DNA of 64,000 nucleotides from NCBI GenBank assembly GCA_033398695.1, contig CM065806.1, positions 39,643,001 through 39,707,000 of the forward strand, given 5' to 3'. The notes under the pieces were generated by a model. The model ran no database searches. It worked only from the letters and a program-made list of their open reading frames with translations, and was not told the origin of the DNA. Shown piece after piece: positions 22,824 to 33,984 of the stretch (position 1 is the first letter of the stretch; every line of letters starts with the position of its first letter). The position numbers were made by a program, and so were the translations under genes. This DNA is from Orobanche coerulescens. Its lineage: Eukaryota > Streptophyta > Magnoliopsida > Lamiales > Orobanchaceae.

Positions 22824-23465
22824 TACGGCCGTAAGGACTTTGGGTTACGGCCGTAACAAGGGTTCGTGTTTTCAGGCCATTTGGACGAAAGGGACTTACG
22901 GCCGTAAGGTCTTGTGATACGGCCGTAAGTTGAGCAGGTACGGCCGTAAGGCTGGCCGGTTACGGCCGTACGCGTCCAGCAGGCTACCGAGGCATTTTTG
23001 GCCGAGGGCGAGTTACGGCCGTAAGAAGGGGAGGATACGGCCGTAAGTGGTGTTCGTAAATTTTAGGTGTTGTCGACCAAGGGTGACTTACGGCCGTAAG
23101 GGTTGCGGCATACGGCCGTAAGTCGAGGAAGGTACGGCCGTAAGGCTTGGCCGGTTACGGCCGTACGCGGCAGGCAAGATGCCTGGTCATTTTCGACGTA
23201 GAGGGCTTACGCCCGTAAGTTTGGCCGGATACGGCCGTATCATCCGAGTTACGGCCGTAAGGTGTGCGGTTACGGCCGTAAGGGTGTCGGCGGATGTTTT
23301 TGACGAAGGCGGATTACGCCCGTAACTCAGGAGCGGTTACGGCCGTAAGTCTGTCGGCAGGCTTTCGGACGAAACCGAGTTACGGCCGTATGAGTTGGCC
23401 GGTTACGGCCGTAAGGCCATTGACTTGGGATGTTACGGCCGTAAGAGGGCCGAGTTACGGCCGTA
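22824..23465. repeat. TACGGCCGTA palindrome array, 22 units (Tk1 3' LTR)
   Basis: Unit starts are 22824, 22846, 22897, 22918, 22939, 22961, 23014, 23036, 23089, 23111, 23133, 23156, 23208, 23230, 23250, 23271, 23315, 23338, 23381, 23404, 23434 and 23456. Two units are TACGCCCGTA and one ends GTAT. Steps are mostly 20-23 bp with gaps of 43-53 bp. Gap spacers share a loose motif (T-run followed by GACGAA or similar). Confidence 0.93.
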
Positions 23466-23476
23466 ACTTCCGGCAG

Positions 23477-23485
23477 TATTTAAGG
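23477..23485 (+). promoter_or_regulatory. TATA-like box, Tk1 3' LTR
   Basis: TATTTAAGG follows the last palindrome by about 12 bp. Confidence 0.55.
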
Positions 23486-25146
23486 ACGTGGCCGGGTCAT
23501 TTTTCCTCACTTCTTCATTTTTCCATCTTTATCCGAGAGAGAGGGTTGAGGGAGAGATTTTACCATCATCAATCACTTGATTGTGTAATCTTCATCATCT
23601 TCATTCCTTTGGGAAGCTTGGATACCCGTTTTAACTCGTGTTCATCGGATCGAAGTGGTTGGATCTTCAAGAGGTAATTTCTTCAACACCTTGGATTTCG
23701 ATTTTGTGTTGAGATATGATGTTTTGGACGTTATAATCATGTTATATGGAGGGATATGTATATGATTATGAGTTTGTATAAGGATTCATAGGATTATTGA
23801 GGAATTATTCAAGAACACTTTGAATATCGAGTTGGATTTGGGGATTTTCGATTAATTATTGTTATAATCACGTTTTTGGATATTCATAACGGATTATTGA
23901 TTGTATTGGAGATGTTTTGTTGATTTGAAACACTTCTTGGGGATTTGAGGTTGGTATTGTTGAAGTTTGGTTATAAACAATCGAAGTTGACCACAAAGTG
24001 TTCGATATAATGCCCCAATGAACTTGGTCTTATCGTACCGACGTTTGAGTTCGTTATATTCGTGTTTGATGCGTATATTGAACGAATTGTTGGTAATTGT
24101 ATTTATTCAAGGTTGTTCGAGCGACCGATATCTCAATTTGGACGTTGTTCGTGGAAGGATAATTGTCACCGGCGTTGAGTAAGTTAATTCTTACTCGGTT
24201 AAAAGGATACTCATTCCTTTTGTTGTTGATTGCTCATAATCATAATTCATTCATCATAATATTAATCATTTTGAGACCTGTAATTGTCAAATAATCATTT
24301 CATTCACGAGGAACGACGGTTCCAAATCATTTCATTGGGTTATCAATCACGTCACTATTACTTTCATATCGGTGAGTCATCTTGGCCTTGTCTAATCATT
24401 ATTCATTGATATTCATTATGGTCATTCTCCTTCATGTGACCTTCTGGGTTCATATTGCGTGGCCGGGTGTGGCTGTGTGGAATTTTTAGTCGGGCACACG
24501 ATGGTCATGTATTGGGTTCACCGATACATCTGACCGTGCACACGGTAACGCTTACCTCCGTGAGACTAATTAGGTACAAGGACGGGTGTGTCCGGTCATT
24601 CGTCTTGTACACTTGCACAGATCATTACGGGCGTACTATGATACTCCTCTTCAGCGTAATTCATAATTAAGAATATTTCATAACTTCAGTTAATTCATGA
24701 TTGTGTAATTTCAACTCTTGAGGATTGTTGTTCTGTGTAATTGACCCCGTTGCGGGATTTTGTTTTCAGGTCACGGCAAGGCAAAGGCACGGGAAGAGCA
24801 TGCTGACGGCGAGGAGTCCCAGTGATACTAGTAGGAGGCCCCAGTCATTCCGTTTGTTCAGTCATTTTCAGTCATTTCAGTTATTCCGTCATTTGTATTT
24901 ATCCGCTGCAAATTCCGTTTAAGATGTTTATTTTGTTCAGGGTGGTGTATTTTATCTCCATATAAAATATACTAGTATTCTGTTTTGTCCTGGTGTAATG
25001 TACTTAAACTCCTCATCGGAGTAATTGGTAATATAATGTGGTTCGGTACTACAATTATATTATTTAATTCATCATTTTCATTTGCCTGGTGGGTCCCAAT
25101 CGGGGATTCACGGCACTGTAATATCCGCCTAGTTTGGGGTGTTACA

Positions 25147-26784
25147 GATTTAACTTAGGATTGTGATGGATTGATGATTATTTAGATGTATTATATCATT
25201 TCCCTTGTTATTCCATGGTTGGATCGTATCGAGTCGTTATTTGGGTCGAGTTCTTGACCGACGCCTCGAAGGTGTCCGGTAAAATGTCTTAGAGGGGTTT
25301 TCGGGCGTTCTACGATTATCCTCCCTCGTATGATTGTTGATTTATGGATTATATGTTGTTAGGGTCGAGTTTCTTGCGAATAAACCAAGTTGAACCCTTC
25401 CGTTCGTTGTCGTTTTCCTTTTCGAAAGCATCAGGCGTTTCGAAGCTTTCCGGTTGAGCCGTGTTCGTCGGGATACTTGCGTGCCAATTTTGAGGCAAGT
25501 ACCTTATCCATATAATTCTTGTTTTATGGATATGATAATTAGTGATCGTCTAAATGTGTTTATTTGATCGTTTGTTTTGAACTTTCAAAAGATTCGGTTT
25601 AGCCTTGTTAAAGGCTTGCTTTCAAAACGCGTGTGTTTCGTGAATGGTGTGGTTTGTGAATGACTATATGAATCCTTTGGATATGTTTGGTGTTGATGTT
25701 GCACTTGGTATTACGTGTGGACGTATATTATTTCATATCGGTGCGTTGTGATTTGACCATTGCGTCGTGTATTGTGTTTGTTGCCATTGAGTGAATTACT
25801 TGGATATTATTGACGTGATATGTTATTTGTGTGAATGTGTGGATATGGTTGAAGGTCTACGGTGACACATGGCACGTAATCATGTGGTCAGGATGCAACA
25901 AGCGATTGATCCAACCGTGATATGTGTGTGATTTGTTTCGCTAGCCAGCTTGGGAGGGTCCTTCGAGGCCTCAGGTGGGATGTCTGTGGTGGCGTCCCGG
26001 TCCTAGGCGATGCGCGTGCGTGATTACGTTTCGTTGATTTTATGTCCGTTAAGGACACGTGATGTTGGGTTCTGACCCTGTAAATTATTGGTGGTTTCCT
26101 ATTTGCGAAAACAAAATCTTTGGGCTGTGACCCTGTTGATTTTTGGAAAGACAAGGATTTGATAATCCTAAATTGATTTCTATTAAAACTCCCGAGGGTA
26201 TTTTAAACCATTTTGCAAACCGTTCTCGTTAATTGTGATCTTTCGGATTTGGAAAGTTTTACTCAAAATCTTGCCTTGGGAAGTATTCGTTTCATTGTAT
26301 TTGAATCTTTGAGGATTCCCGGTTATTGTTATTCTTGGAACTTGAACTATATGGCTCGTATTTGCACTTTGTATTTGCACTAGCAAAACAGTGGAGTTTT
26401 GCTAACCCCCGAGTATTTGGGGGGTGGATGTCTGTATTGCATTCAGGTTTTGGAGCAGAGCACAGGGTCGGCATGAAGGATGATGAAAGATGAACGATAC
26501 TAATCACACGAAGACCCGTTGATGTCCTATTGGTCCAGTTGTATTTTTCTTTTCCGCTGCAGTATCTTTTCCCCGTTGTACGGGAGTTTATTGTATTTTT
26601 ACCCCTGCGTGGGTATGTGTTGGAATTGAGTTGAATGTTATTATTGAAAGACCAAATCGGTCTACTGAGTCATTTTAGCCTTAAAGGCGAAGTTTAGATG
26701 TTTGATTTTAGTTATCAGCCTGGTAGATCCTCGAGGAGAGGGTCTACGGCGTGTAATATCCCTGAGTGGATTGGGGGTGTTACA
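25147..26784 (+). mobile_element. N1 5' LTR, right part
   Basis: Continues N1 LTR sequence after the Tk1 insertion (GATTTAACTTAGG, as in the uninterrupted 30490 site) and ends GGGGGTGTTACA. It differs from the 3' LTR by lacking one copy of a duplicated stretch found at 31180-31320. Confidence 0.92.
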
Positions 26785-26788
26785 TAAA

Positions 26789-26800
26789 TGGTATCAGAGC
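26789..26800 (+). other. Primer binding site (N1)
   Basis: TGGTATCAGAGC, an exact match to the common plant initiator-Met tRNA PBS, four bases after the 5' LTR end. Confidence 0.9.
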
Positions 26801-29511
26801 TTAGGTTGTGGAAACCTAGGCTGTCGGGTCAGTGGTGTCTGTTGAGTTTTTCTTGTCAGATTTTGTCTGACTGAGTCGTGTCGCAACGCGTCGTCTGAGT
26901 TGGTTTGTCGTGATTAGTATCGTGGGGCGATCATCATCTTTGTGCGACCTGTGGATGTAAGTCTCCCTTCTTTGTGTTGTGCCTCGTGTGACACGAGCTA
27001 TTTTTATGATTATTTGTTAACTTATGGAATCCTCTTGTGGATTTTGATTTCGTGATATGTGGTTATTTGACTCTCATATTTCGTTCATATGAGGAGTAGT
27101 GTTGCTGGATTGTGCATGCTGAACTGTATTCTTTTATCCGCTGTGTGAGTTCTTTTGTAATGGATTTCGGTATTTTACCGACTGAGTTTTATTTCGAAAA
27201 CCGATTTTCTTAACCGAGTATTTGGCATTATGGACTTGATCATTTTGGCAAAATTCTTACGACGGTATTTAGGACATTGTTAATGGCTTTTGTAAGTTTT
27301 TGAAATATTACCGTCATTATCCTTTTTGGCGTTTTTGTAAATAGTTTTATCCTGGTGGGTTCCAGCGCGGGACCCACGGCGCTATAAAGTTTTGTGTAAT
27401 TACCTGAAATTTTTGGGCATTCTAGTCCATTGAATTATCTTTGAAAACCTTGAGTATCTTAGAAAATAAAATTCGAGACGTACTTTTAAATGGATTGTAT
27501 TTTCAAGGCGCCTACTAGCGCAACTATCTGTTTCAAAATTCTTCTACCTTGAGGACCAAAATATATTTTTTTTTTCTTTCCAGTAATTTTGGAAATGCTT
27601 TGGTTAGACATGAGGGTCGAATATTTTTGAAAGTTTTTCATTAAAAGGAAGGTGTCCTCATTTTTGTTCAAACGCAAGATGGTTTTCCAAAGTCCCGATA
27701 ACGATGTTTCACGTTTGTATTTTTTTTTAAAGGTGATACTCAAGATCAACCGGTGTTTTTCTTAATTATTTCAAAAGGTGGTTTTCATTTTTTTTTAAAT
27801 CTATCAATTCCCGTTTGCGTTTGGGAATGTGTGTATGATGTTTGCTTTGTCGTTATGATGTTGCTCCCGAGTTTGATCGAATTGGTGGCATGAACGTCGA
27901 GGCGTTGCCACGCATTTGTTGTACTAGCCCTCTGTGTGAGAGGTGTGAACTGGTATTTACTAATTGTCGCCTCGTGGTGATTTGCGGGTTGTCGCATGAG
28001 TGTGAGCTGTTGAAGCTTGGATTTTTGTGCGTTTATGCACATGAGTGTTTGTTTCATGATGTTTGTGATTGTGTGTTGGCTATAGTTTGGGCCGTTGTAA
28101 TCGTCGAACGATGCCGTTGTTGTGGTGATTTTTGTATGCGTTGATATGTTGTGTGGTATTGGCATCTTGGGTTTGTTGCTTTGTGATGTTATGTTCCATT
28201 GTATCGAGCATTTGTATTTTCGGTATGCCAAGCCGAGACGTTTCAACCGTGATGTGCCGGGGCATGCACGTGTAAATTGTCCTTCTCGTCGGTAACACAT
28301 TTCAAGTGTGGACTCGAGGCACACAAAATTCAGTTTTGCGAATTGGTTACCGAGACTTTCGGAGTTCGCGCTTAGCACAGTTATCAGAATCGGCTTTGAG
28401 AGGCCTTCGAAGGATGTTTCTGTCGGTTGCTTGTTGTGTCGTCACCTTGATTTCGTTATTGTGAATTTCGGGGACGACACTTCTTTTAGAAGAGGTCGAA
28501 TATAATACCCGTACTATTTTTGGCTTCTGCATTTTCTCTTTCTCAATTCTGTCGACTCGCTCGTGTTCGTTGATACTTTTTGAACTTGTTCTGTATTTCA
28601 GTTTCATCGTTCGAATGAGCTGTGATCTTGTTTTGAGTCGATCTGGTTATCGCTGTGACTTTTCCGAGTTCGGTTCGATTCTTTTGAACCTTGTTCGGAA
28701 GTAACATCTTTTGGTTCTATTAGTTCTTTTATTCGGAGTGGATCGGATTTTGAACCTCTGTATTTTCGACTCTGTTGATTCGTTTATGTTCGTTGACATT
28801 TTCTGAGCATGTCCTGCCCCTTGCTTTTGTTGATCGAACGAGTGTGGTATTGTTTCGGAATAACTCGTTTGTCGTTGTGACTTTTCAATTACTATTCCCT
28901 TTCCTGTGGATCTTATGTGAGTGCGCATCTTGTTGTTTTCACCGGATCATGTTTTGTCTCGAGTCGAGATGTGAACTACGGAGTTTGTCGGTTGAACCTT
29001 ATTGTTCTTCGTGATCCGAACATGATTATTCGATTTTTGTTGACTCGATCGTTCTGGTTGATCATTGATTGTTCGGTTTTTGTTGATCTCGTTTCGTGAT
29101 TGTTGAACGTTCAGACTCCTTCGTAATTCCCTTAAGTTCGGGAAATTAGTCTCGTTTTCGATCTTCCAACCCTTAGGCGGTGGAATTTCGTATTTGTTCA
29201 GCGTTTGGCTCGCGTTTTGATTGATGAACTGTTGGGTTGGTCAATCGTATTGATTTTCGTTCGTTGTGTTTTGTGATTGTTCGGATAATTGACTTGATTG
29301 TATTATCCATTTGATGACGCTTGTCACTTGTTGGTTCTATTATATCCCTAACGGCGACGTTGTGTTGGTCGTCGTGGGGCGTGTTTTCACACCGTATTTT
29401 CCGTTGCGTTGTTCGTAACATTTCGCCGTTGGGCGTTAGTTACGCGTTTCTTGCGTATCTCGTTGAGTTTTCCTTGCGGGATATTGGTTCTCCCTACTTG
29501 TTTTAAGTTTC

Positions 29512-29541
29512 GGGACGAAACTTCTTTTAAGGAGGGTAGAA
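29512..29541 (+). other. Polypurine tract and upstream block (N1)
   Basis: TTCGGGACGAAACTTC followed by TTTTAAGGAGGGTAGA abuts the 3' LTR. The same block (TTTCGGGGACGAAACTC, TTTTAAGGGGGG) precedes the 3' LTRs of Tk1 and Tk2, although N1 is otherwise different. This suggests N1 uses Tekay proteins. Confidence 0.8.
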
Positions 29542-30121
29542 TGTAATATCCGCAATTTTCGATTTTCGGTAAATTTCTTTTTTTTCGGACGAAGTCCGTT
29601 TTGACGGCTCGCTCATGACCGTTTCGTCATTCCGAGAATGATTAATTCTTCACTTTTTTTCATCCGAGCTCGTTTCGGTGTCGTTTTGTTGAGTTCCGTG
29701 CTTTTTAGCGTTTTTTCCGCACTTGAGTTCGATTCTTGCGAATCTCGTCCGAAACTGTTGTTTCGAATTTATCGTAAGTTCATTTAATGTTATTATTCAT
29801 GTTGCAAGCTTCGGCTTGGTGTTTCGATCATGTATCGTGTATTTCGGACATTTTGGGCCATTTTCGTAATTTCCTAAAGTTTGGGGTAATTACTTTCCGT
29901 TGTCGAATTTCGAGCCTTTGGGTGGTCGGAATCGTGTGTTCTATTAGTGCACGAATTCGTCTTTGCGAGTACTTCGTAACCGTATCTTCGATTCGTACTC
30001 AGGTTCGGGTTTCGGGGTCGTTCGGGCCGTCGAGTTGGTCCCTACCGAGTCATGGCCGGCATGCTAGGCTGCCACCGCCGAGTAACGACGGTAGCGCTCA
30101 GCGATACACGTAAGGCCGGTT

Positions 30122-30230
30122 ACGTACGTAAGGCCCGGACGGTAACGTACGTAACGTTTCCGGCATTTCCAGGCAGTGAGTTCGGCCATGGCCGGTTACG
30201 TACGTAAGCCATGGCCGGTTACGTACGTAA
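30122..30230. repeat. TACGTACGTA palindrome array (N1 3' LTR)
   Basis: Four clear units with steps of 23, 52 and 23 bp, plus a degenerate one near 30106. The gap spacer contains GTTTCCGGCATTTCC. Confidence 0.85.
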
Positions 30231-30248
30231 CCCGGCCGGCAGTCGGCC

Positions 30249-30257
30249 TATTTAAGG
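30249..30257 (+). promoter_or_regulatory. TATA-like box of N1 LTR
   Basis: TATTTAAGG about 20 bp after the last palindrome; the same relation as in Tk1. Confidence 0.55.
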
Positions 30258-32183
30258 CCAGCAGACGTTTTTCTTCAGCCATTTCTCACTCGTTTTCTTC
30301 CCTTCCGCGGCTGGAGCTTGGTTAATCATGGAGAGATGTTGTTGGACAATCAATCCATGAAGTTTTGGAGTTCATATCATCAATCATCCATCCTATAACA
30401 CCCTCTGATCTACCGAATCAGGTCATATTTCCTAGAAATATAATTTTGGGGAATTTGGGTGTTTTGGTTGTTTTCATCCGTTTTAATCCGATTTAACTTA
30501 GGATTGTGATGGATTGATGATTATTTAGATGTATTCATGGTTGGATCGTATCGATTCGTTATGGGTCGAGTTCTTGACCGACGCCTCGAAGGTGTCCGGT
30601 AAAATGTCTTAGAGGGGTTTTCGGGCGTTCTACGATTATCCTCCCTCGTATGATTGTTAATTTATGGATTATATGTTGTTAAGGTCGAGTTTCTTGCGAA
30701 GAAACCAAGTTGAACCCTTCCGTTCGTTGTCGTTTTCCTTTTCGAAAGCATCGGGCGTTTCGAAGCTTTCCGGTTGAGCCGTGTTCGTCGGGATACTTGC
30801 GTGCCGATTTTGAGGCAAGTACCTTGTCCATATAATTCTTGTTTTATGGATATGATAATTAGTGATCGTCTAAATGTGTTTATTTTGATCGTTTGTTTTG
30901 AACTTTCAAAAGATTCGGTTTAGCCTTGTTAATGGCTTGCTTTCAAAACACATGTGTTTCGTGAATGGTGTGGTTTGTGAATGACTATATGAATCCTTTG
31001 GATATTTTTGGTGTTGATGTTGCACTTGGTATTACGTGTGGACGTATATTATTTCATATCGGTGCGTTGTGATTTGACCATTGCGTCGTGTATTGTGTTT
31101 GTTGCCATTGAGTGAATTACTTGGATATTATTGACGTGATATGTTATTTGTGTGAATGTGTGGATATGGTTGAAGGTCTACGGTGACACATGGCACGTGA
31201 TCATGTGGTCAGGATGCAACAAGTGATTGATCCAACCGTGAGAGCCTGAGATAATCTACGGTGGCACATGACATGCGATCATGTGGCCAGGATGCAACAA
31301 GCGATTGATCCAACCGTGAGATGTGTGTGATTTGTTTCGCTAGCCAGCTTGGGAGGGTCCTTCGAGGCCTCGGGTGGGATGTCTGTGGTGGCGTCCCGCT
31401 CCTAGGCGAAGCGCGTGCGTGATCACGTTTCGTTGATTTTATGTCCGTTGAGGACACGTGATGTTGGGTTCTGACCCTGTAAATTATTGGTGGTTTCCTA
31501 TTTGCGAAAACAAAATCTTTGGGCTGTGACCCTGTTGATTTTTGGAAAGACAAGGATTTGATAATCCTAAATTGTTTTCTATTAAAACTCCCGAGGGTAT
31601 TTTAAACCATTTTACAAACCGTTCTCGTTAATTGTGATCTTTCGGATTTGGAAAGTTTTACTCAAACTCTTGCCTTGGGAAGTATTCGTTTCATTGTATT
31701 TAAATCTTTGAGGATTCCCGGTTATTGTTATTCTTGGAACTTGAATTATATGGCTCGTATTTGCACTTTGTATTTGCACTAGCAAAACAGCGGAGTTTTG
31801 CTAACCCCCGAGTATTCGGGGGGTGGATGTCTGTATTGCATTCAGGTTTTGGAGCAGAGCACAGGGTCGGCATGAAGGATGATGAAAGATGGACGATACT
31901 AATCACACGAAGACCCGTTGATGTCCTATTGGTCCAGTTGTATTTTTCTTTTCCGCTGCAGTATCTTTTCCCCATTGTACGGGAGTTTATTGTATTTTTA
32001 CCCCTGTGTGGGTATGTGTTGGAATTGATTTGAATGTTATTATTGAAAGACCAAATCGGTCTACTGAGTCATTTTAGCCTTAAAGGCGAAGTTTAGATGT
32101 TTGATTTTAGTTATCAGCCTGGTAGATCCTCGAGGAGAGGGTCTACGGCGTGTAATATCCCTGAGTGGATTGGGGGTGTTACA

Positions 32184-32396
32184 CATATAGAGTATACCTG
32201 TATTATGTTGATCCTGGTCTGTTTGGCGCATGTTAGCCAGTATATCTGTATAAACTCCTCATCGGAGTATTTGGTAAACATAATGTGGTTCGGTACTGCG
32301 TTTATGTTATGTCAATTATTGTACTGTGTTTCGCTTGGTGGATCCCAGTTGGGGATTCACGGCACTGTAATAACCGCCGGGTTTCGGGGTGTTACA
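32184..32396 (+). mobile_element. 3' end of a diverged Tekay-like LTR
   Basis: Shares with Tk1/Tk2 LTR ends the ACTCCTCATCGGAGT hairpin, the GTGGTTCGGTACT stretch, the GGATTCACGGCACTGTAAT block and the terminal GGGGTGTTACA. It is more diverged than Tk1 or Tk2. Its right end sits inside the MULE transposase exon. Its left part is separated from it by N1. Confidence 0.8.
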
Positions 32397-33066
32397 ATAT
32401 GGTTGATCTTGATGTTCGTGAGTGCACGTGCCACGTCTTTGATCTTGATCTTATCCCTTGTTCGCATGCTGCTGGAGCAATAAGGTGATATTACCTCGTT
32501 ACGAAATTGTTTTTTTGGTAACATGTTTTTTAATTGTTACGATTCATTTATTTGATTTGTTACGAATCTGTGATATTGTTAATATTATTCTTAGATGTTA
32601 CGAATATAATTTCATTTCGTAACTGCGTTACCATATTGACCCGTGTTACTAATTACGAATTTAACATTTCGTAATTGTAATATACTTTGTTTGTAGTTAT
32701 CTTATTACTTTCTGGTATGTTTGTTGTTTTTGCAGTTTCGCCAGACAATCTCCAGTGTCATATGTGCATCGTTATTAATCGACTCAGACGTGGCTTGAAA
32801 CTTATGCTGGTGAAGTGATGCCGATCCCAGATCAAGATGAATGGCTCACACCCAATTACGTTGCCTCAATGGTTGTTGGTACCCCTCCTAACCCTAGGCA
32901 AGCTGGTCGACCACGTGGGAAGAAGATTCAGCCTGGACATCGTGTGTGCTCTCGATGTCATCAAAAAGGTCATTACCAAGACACATGCACTACAGTTTTA
33001 GAGGAGATTACTAGGGAGGAGGAAGTGAGTAGCAATCAACCAAAGATTCGGAAAAAGAATAAATGA
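32397..33066 (+). pseudogene. MULE transposase (MURA-like), C-terminal end, two exons
   Basis: Exon one (32397-32484) encodes a SWIM zinc finger (CTCHVFDLDLIPCSH), the conserved C-x-C...C-x-H motif of MuDR-family transposases. A GT-AG intron (32485-32735) keeps frame into exon two, which reads to the typical TYAGEV..IPD segment and a C-terminal CCHC-like knuckle (CSRCHQKGHYQDTC) before the stop at 33064-33066. An in-frame TAA interrupts exon two near 32784; a duplicate of this stretch at about 33704 has TAC (Tyr) instead. The upstream catalytic part is cut off by the inserted LTR at 32396. It would bind and cleave the element's terminal inverted repeats. Confidence 0.85.
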
Positions 33067-33984
33067 GGGATCTACGGCGTAGAGGGGCATACTCGTTTAA
33101 CGTGTCAAGACCCGAATAGATTTGGTTGATAGTTTTTTGTTGTGAAGACCCGAATAGATTTTGTTTTGGTATTACGTCTTGTTAAGATTTTATTAATTTC
33201 ATTACGAGTTTATCTTTTCGTACAATTTAGTGTGTTAATTTATTTATTTCGAACCAAAATGATTTTAAACGATTTTGTTTTTATGTTACGATTTGATGAT
33301 TTCGTTACAAAACCTTTTTGAACGATTTTGTTTTTGTGTTATGATTTGTGGATTTCATAATGAAATAATTTGGTATGATTTCTTTTTGTGTTACGATTTG
33401 TGTTACGTAACGAAATAATTTGTTACCTTGTTACGAAATTGTGTTTTTCGTAACATGTTTTTTAATGGTTATGATTTGTTTATATGATATGTTACGAATC
33501 TGTGATATTCTTACCATTATTCTTCGATGTTACGAATATAGTGTCATTTCGTAACCAGGTTACCATATTGACTGGTGTTAGTAGTTACGAATTTAACATT
33601 TCGTAACTAAAATTTATTGTGTTTCTAGTTATCTTATTACTTTCTAGTATGTTTGTGCAGTTTCGCCTAACAATCTCCAGTTTCATATGTGCATCGTTAT
33701 TACTCGACTCAGACGTGGCTTGAAAATTATTTGTTATGAAATTATAACTCTTATAAACCAGGATACGAAATATGAATTTCGTAACAGAGTAACATCTAAT
33801 AATGTGTAACTCTTACAAAAAAGAATACGAAATATGAATTTCGTAACAGGGTAACATCTAATAATGCGTAACTCTTACAAAAGAGGCCATAGAAATATTG
33901 TTTCAAAAATTACTTTCCAATACCATGGGAATGGGTTCCTCGGTGTTGTGAGCATATATAGTTCTCGCAATGTGGTCCCGATAA
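33067..33984. repeat. Spacer between the two convergent MULE genes; contains a partial gene duplication
   Basis: No gene. 33420-33725 repeats the transposase intron and the start of its second exon (32490-32800) with scattered differences. 33745-33870 holds two tandem copies of about 65 bp (GGATACGAAATATGAATTTC, then CGTAACAG..). GTTACGAA/TTCGTAAC-like words are very dense throughout. Confidence 0.75.

Larger units (their letters stand above)
14589..25146 (+). mobile_element. Tk1 copy b: complete Tekay-type LTR retrotransposon
   Basis: A structurally complete 10.6-kb element with two LTRs, PBS, gag-pol, purine tract and a 5-bp target duplication GATTT (14584-14588 and 25147-25151). The empty site is visible at 30490 in the N1 3' LTR. 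Gag and pol share one frame family, typical of Tekay elements. Point stops (18330, 20212, 20713) and small frameshifts (18455-18550, about 21645) make it non-autonomous as written. The LTRs look very similar to each other, which suggests a fairly young insertion. Confidence 0.95.
22469..25146 (+). mobile_element. Tk1 copy b, 3' LTR
   Basis: 2678 bp, from TGTAATACCC to GGTGTTACA, followed by the GATTT duplication. It has the fullest TACGGCCGTA array in the window. Confidence 0.95.
26785..29541 (+). mobile_element. N1 internal domain, non-coding
   Basis: 2.76 kb between the two N1 LTRs with a PBS at one end and a purine tract at the other. I see no gag, protease, RT or integrase motif in any frame; open frames here are short and low-complexity. 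N1 therefore looks like a LARD-type non-autonomous LTR element (known class: long LTRs, conserved ends, no coding). It includes pieces resembling the tail of an S1-type LTR (about 27130-27400) and an extra purine tract plus LTR-start-like stretch at 28467-28515, so it may itself be composite. Confidence 0.8.
29542..32183 (+). mobile_element. N1 3' LTR, complete
   Basis: 2642 bp, from TGTAATATCCGC to GGGGGTGTTACA. It carries TACGTACGTA palindromes (cores at 30123, 30146, 30198 and 30221), a TATTTAAGG box at 30249 and the uninterrupted Tk1 target site GATTT at about 30490. A stretch around 31180-31320 (CACATG..GATCATGTGG..GGATGCAACAAG) is present twice here but once in the 5' LTR. The flank after 32183 resembles the hairpin zone of a Tekay-like LTR, so N1 probably inserted into that LTR. 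Confidence 0.92.

Noticed and set aside
22824..23465. Regular short palindromes with similar-sized spacers look superficially like a CRISPR array
   Set aside because: The units are 10-12 bp, spacers vary from 10 to 60 bp and are partly repeated, and they lie within LTRs of a plant retrotransposon.
25888..26154. Minus-strand frame in the N1 LTR (repeated at 31209)
   Set aside because: It differs between the two LTR copies by insertion and has no recognisable motif.
27785..28378. 197-codon minus-strand frame in N1
   Set aside because: Biased composition, no domain, not kept in neighbouring sequence; chance frame in non-coding DNA.
32097..32483. 128-codon plus frame reading from the N1 LTR end into the MULE exon
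   Set aside because: A chimera of LTR and transposase sequence; only the last part (from 32397) is genuine, in another frame.
33745..33870. Possible MULE terminal inverted repeat
   Set aside because: It is a local tandem duplication between two convergent genes, not an end.
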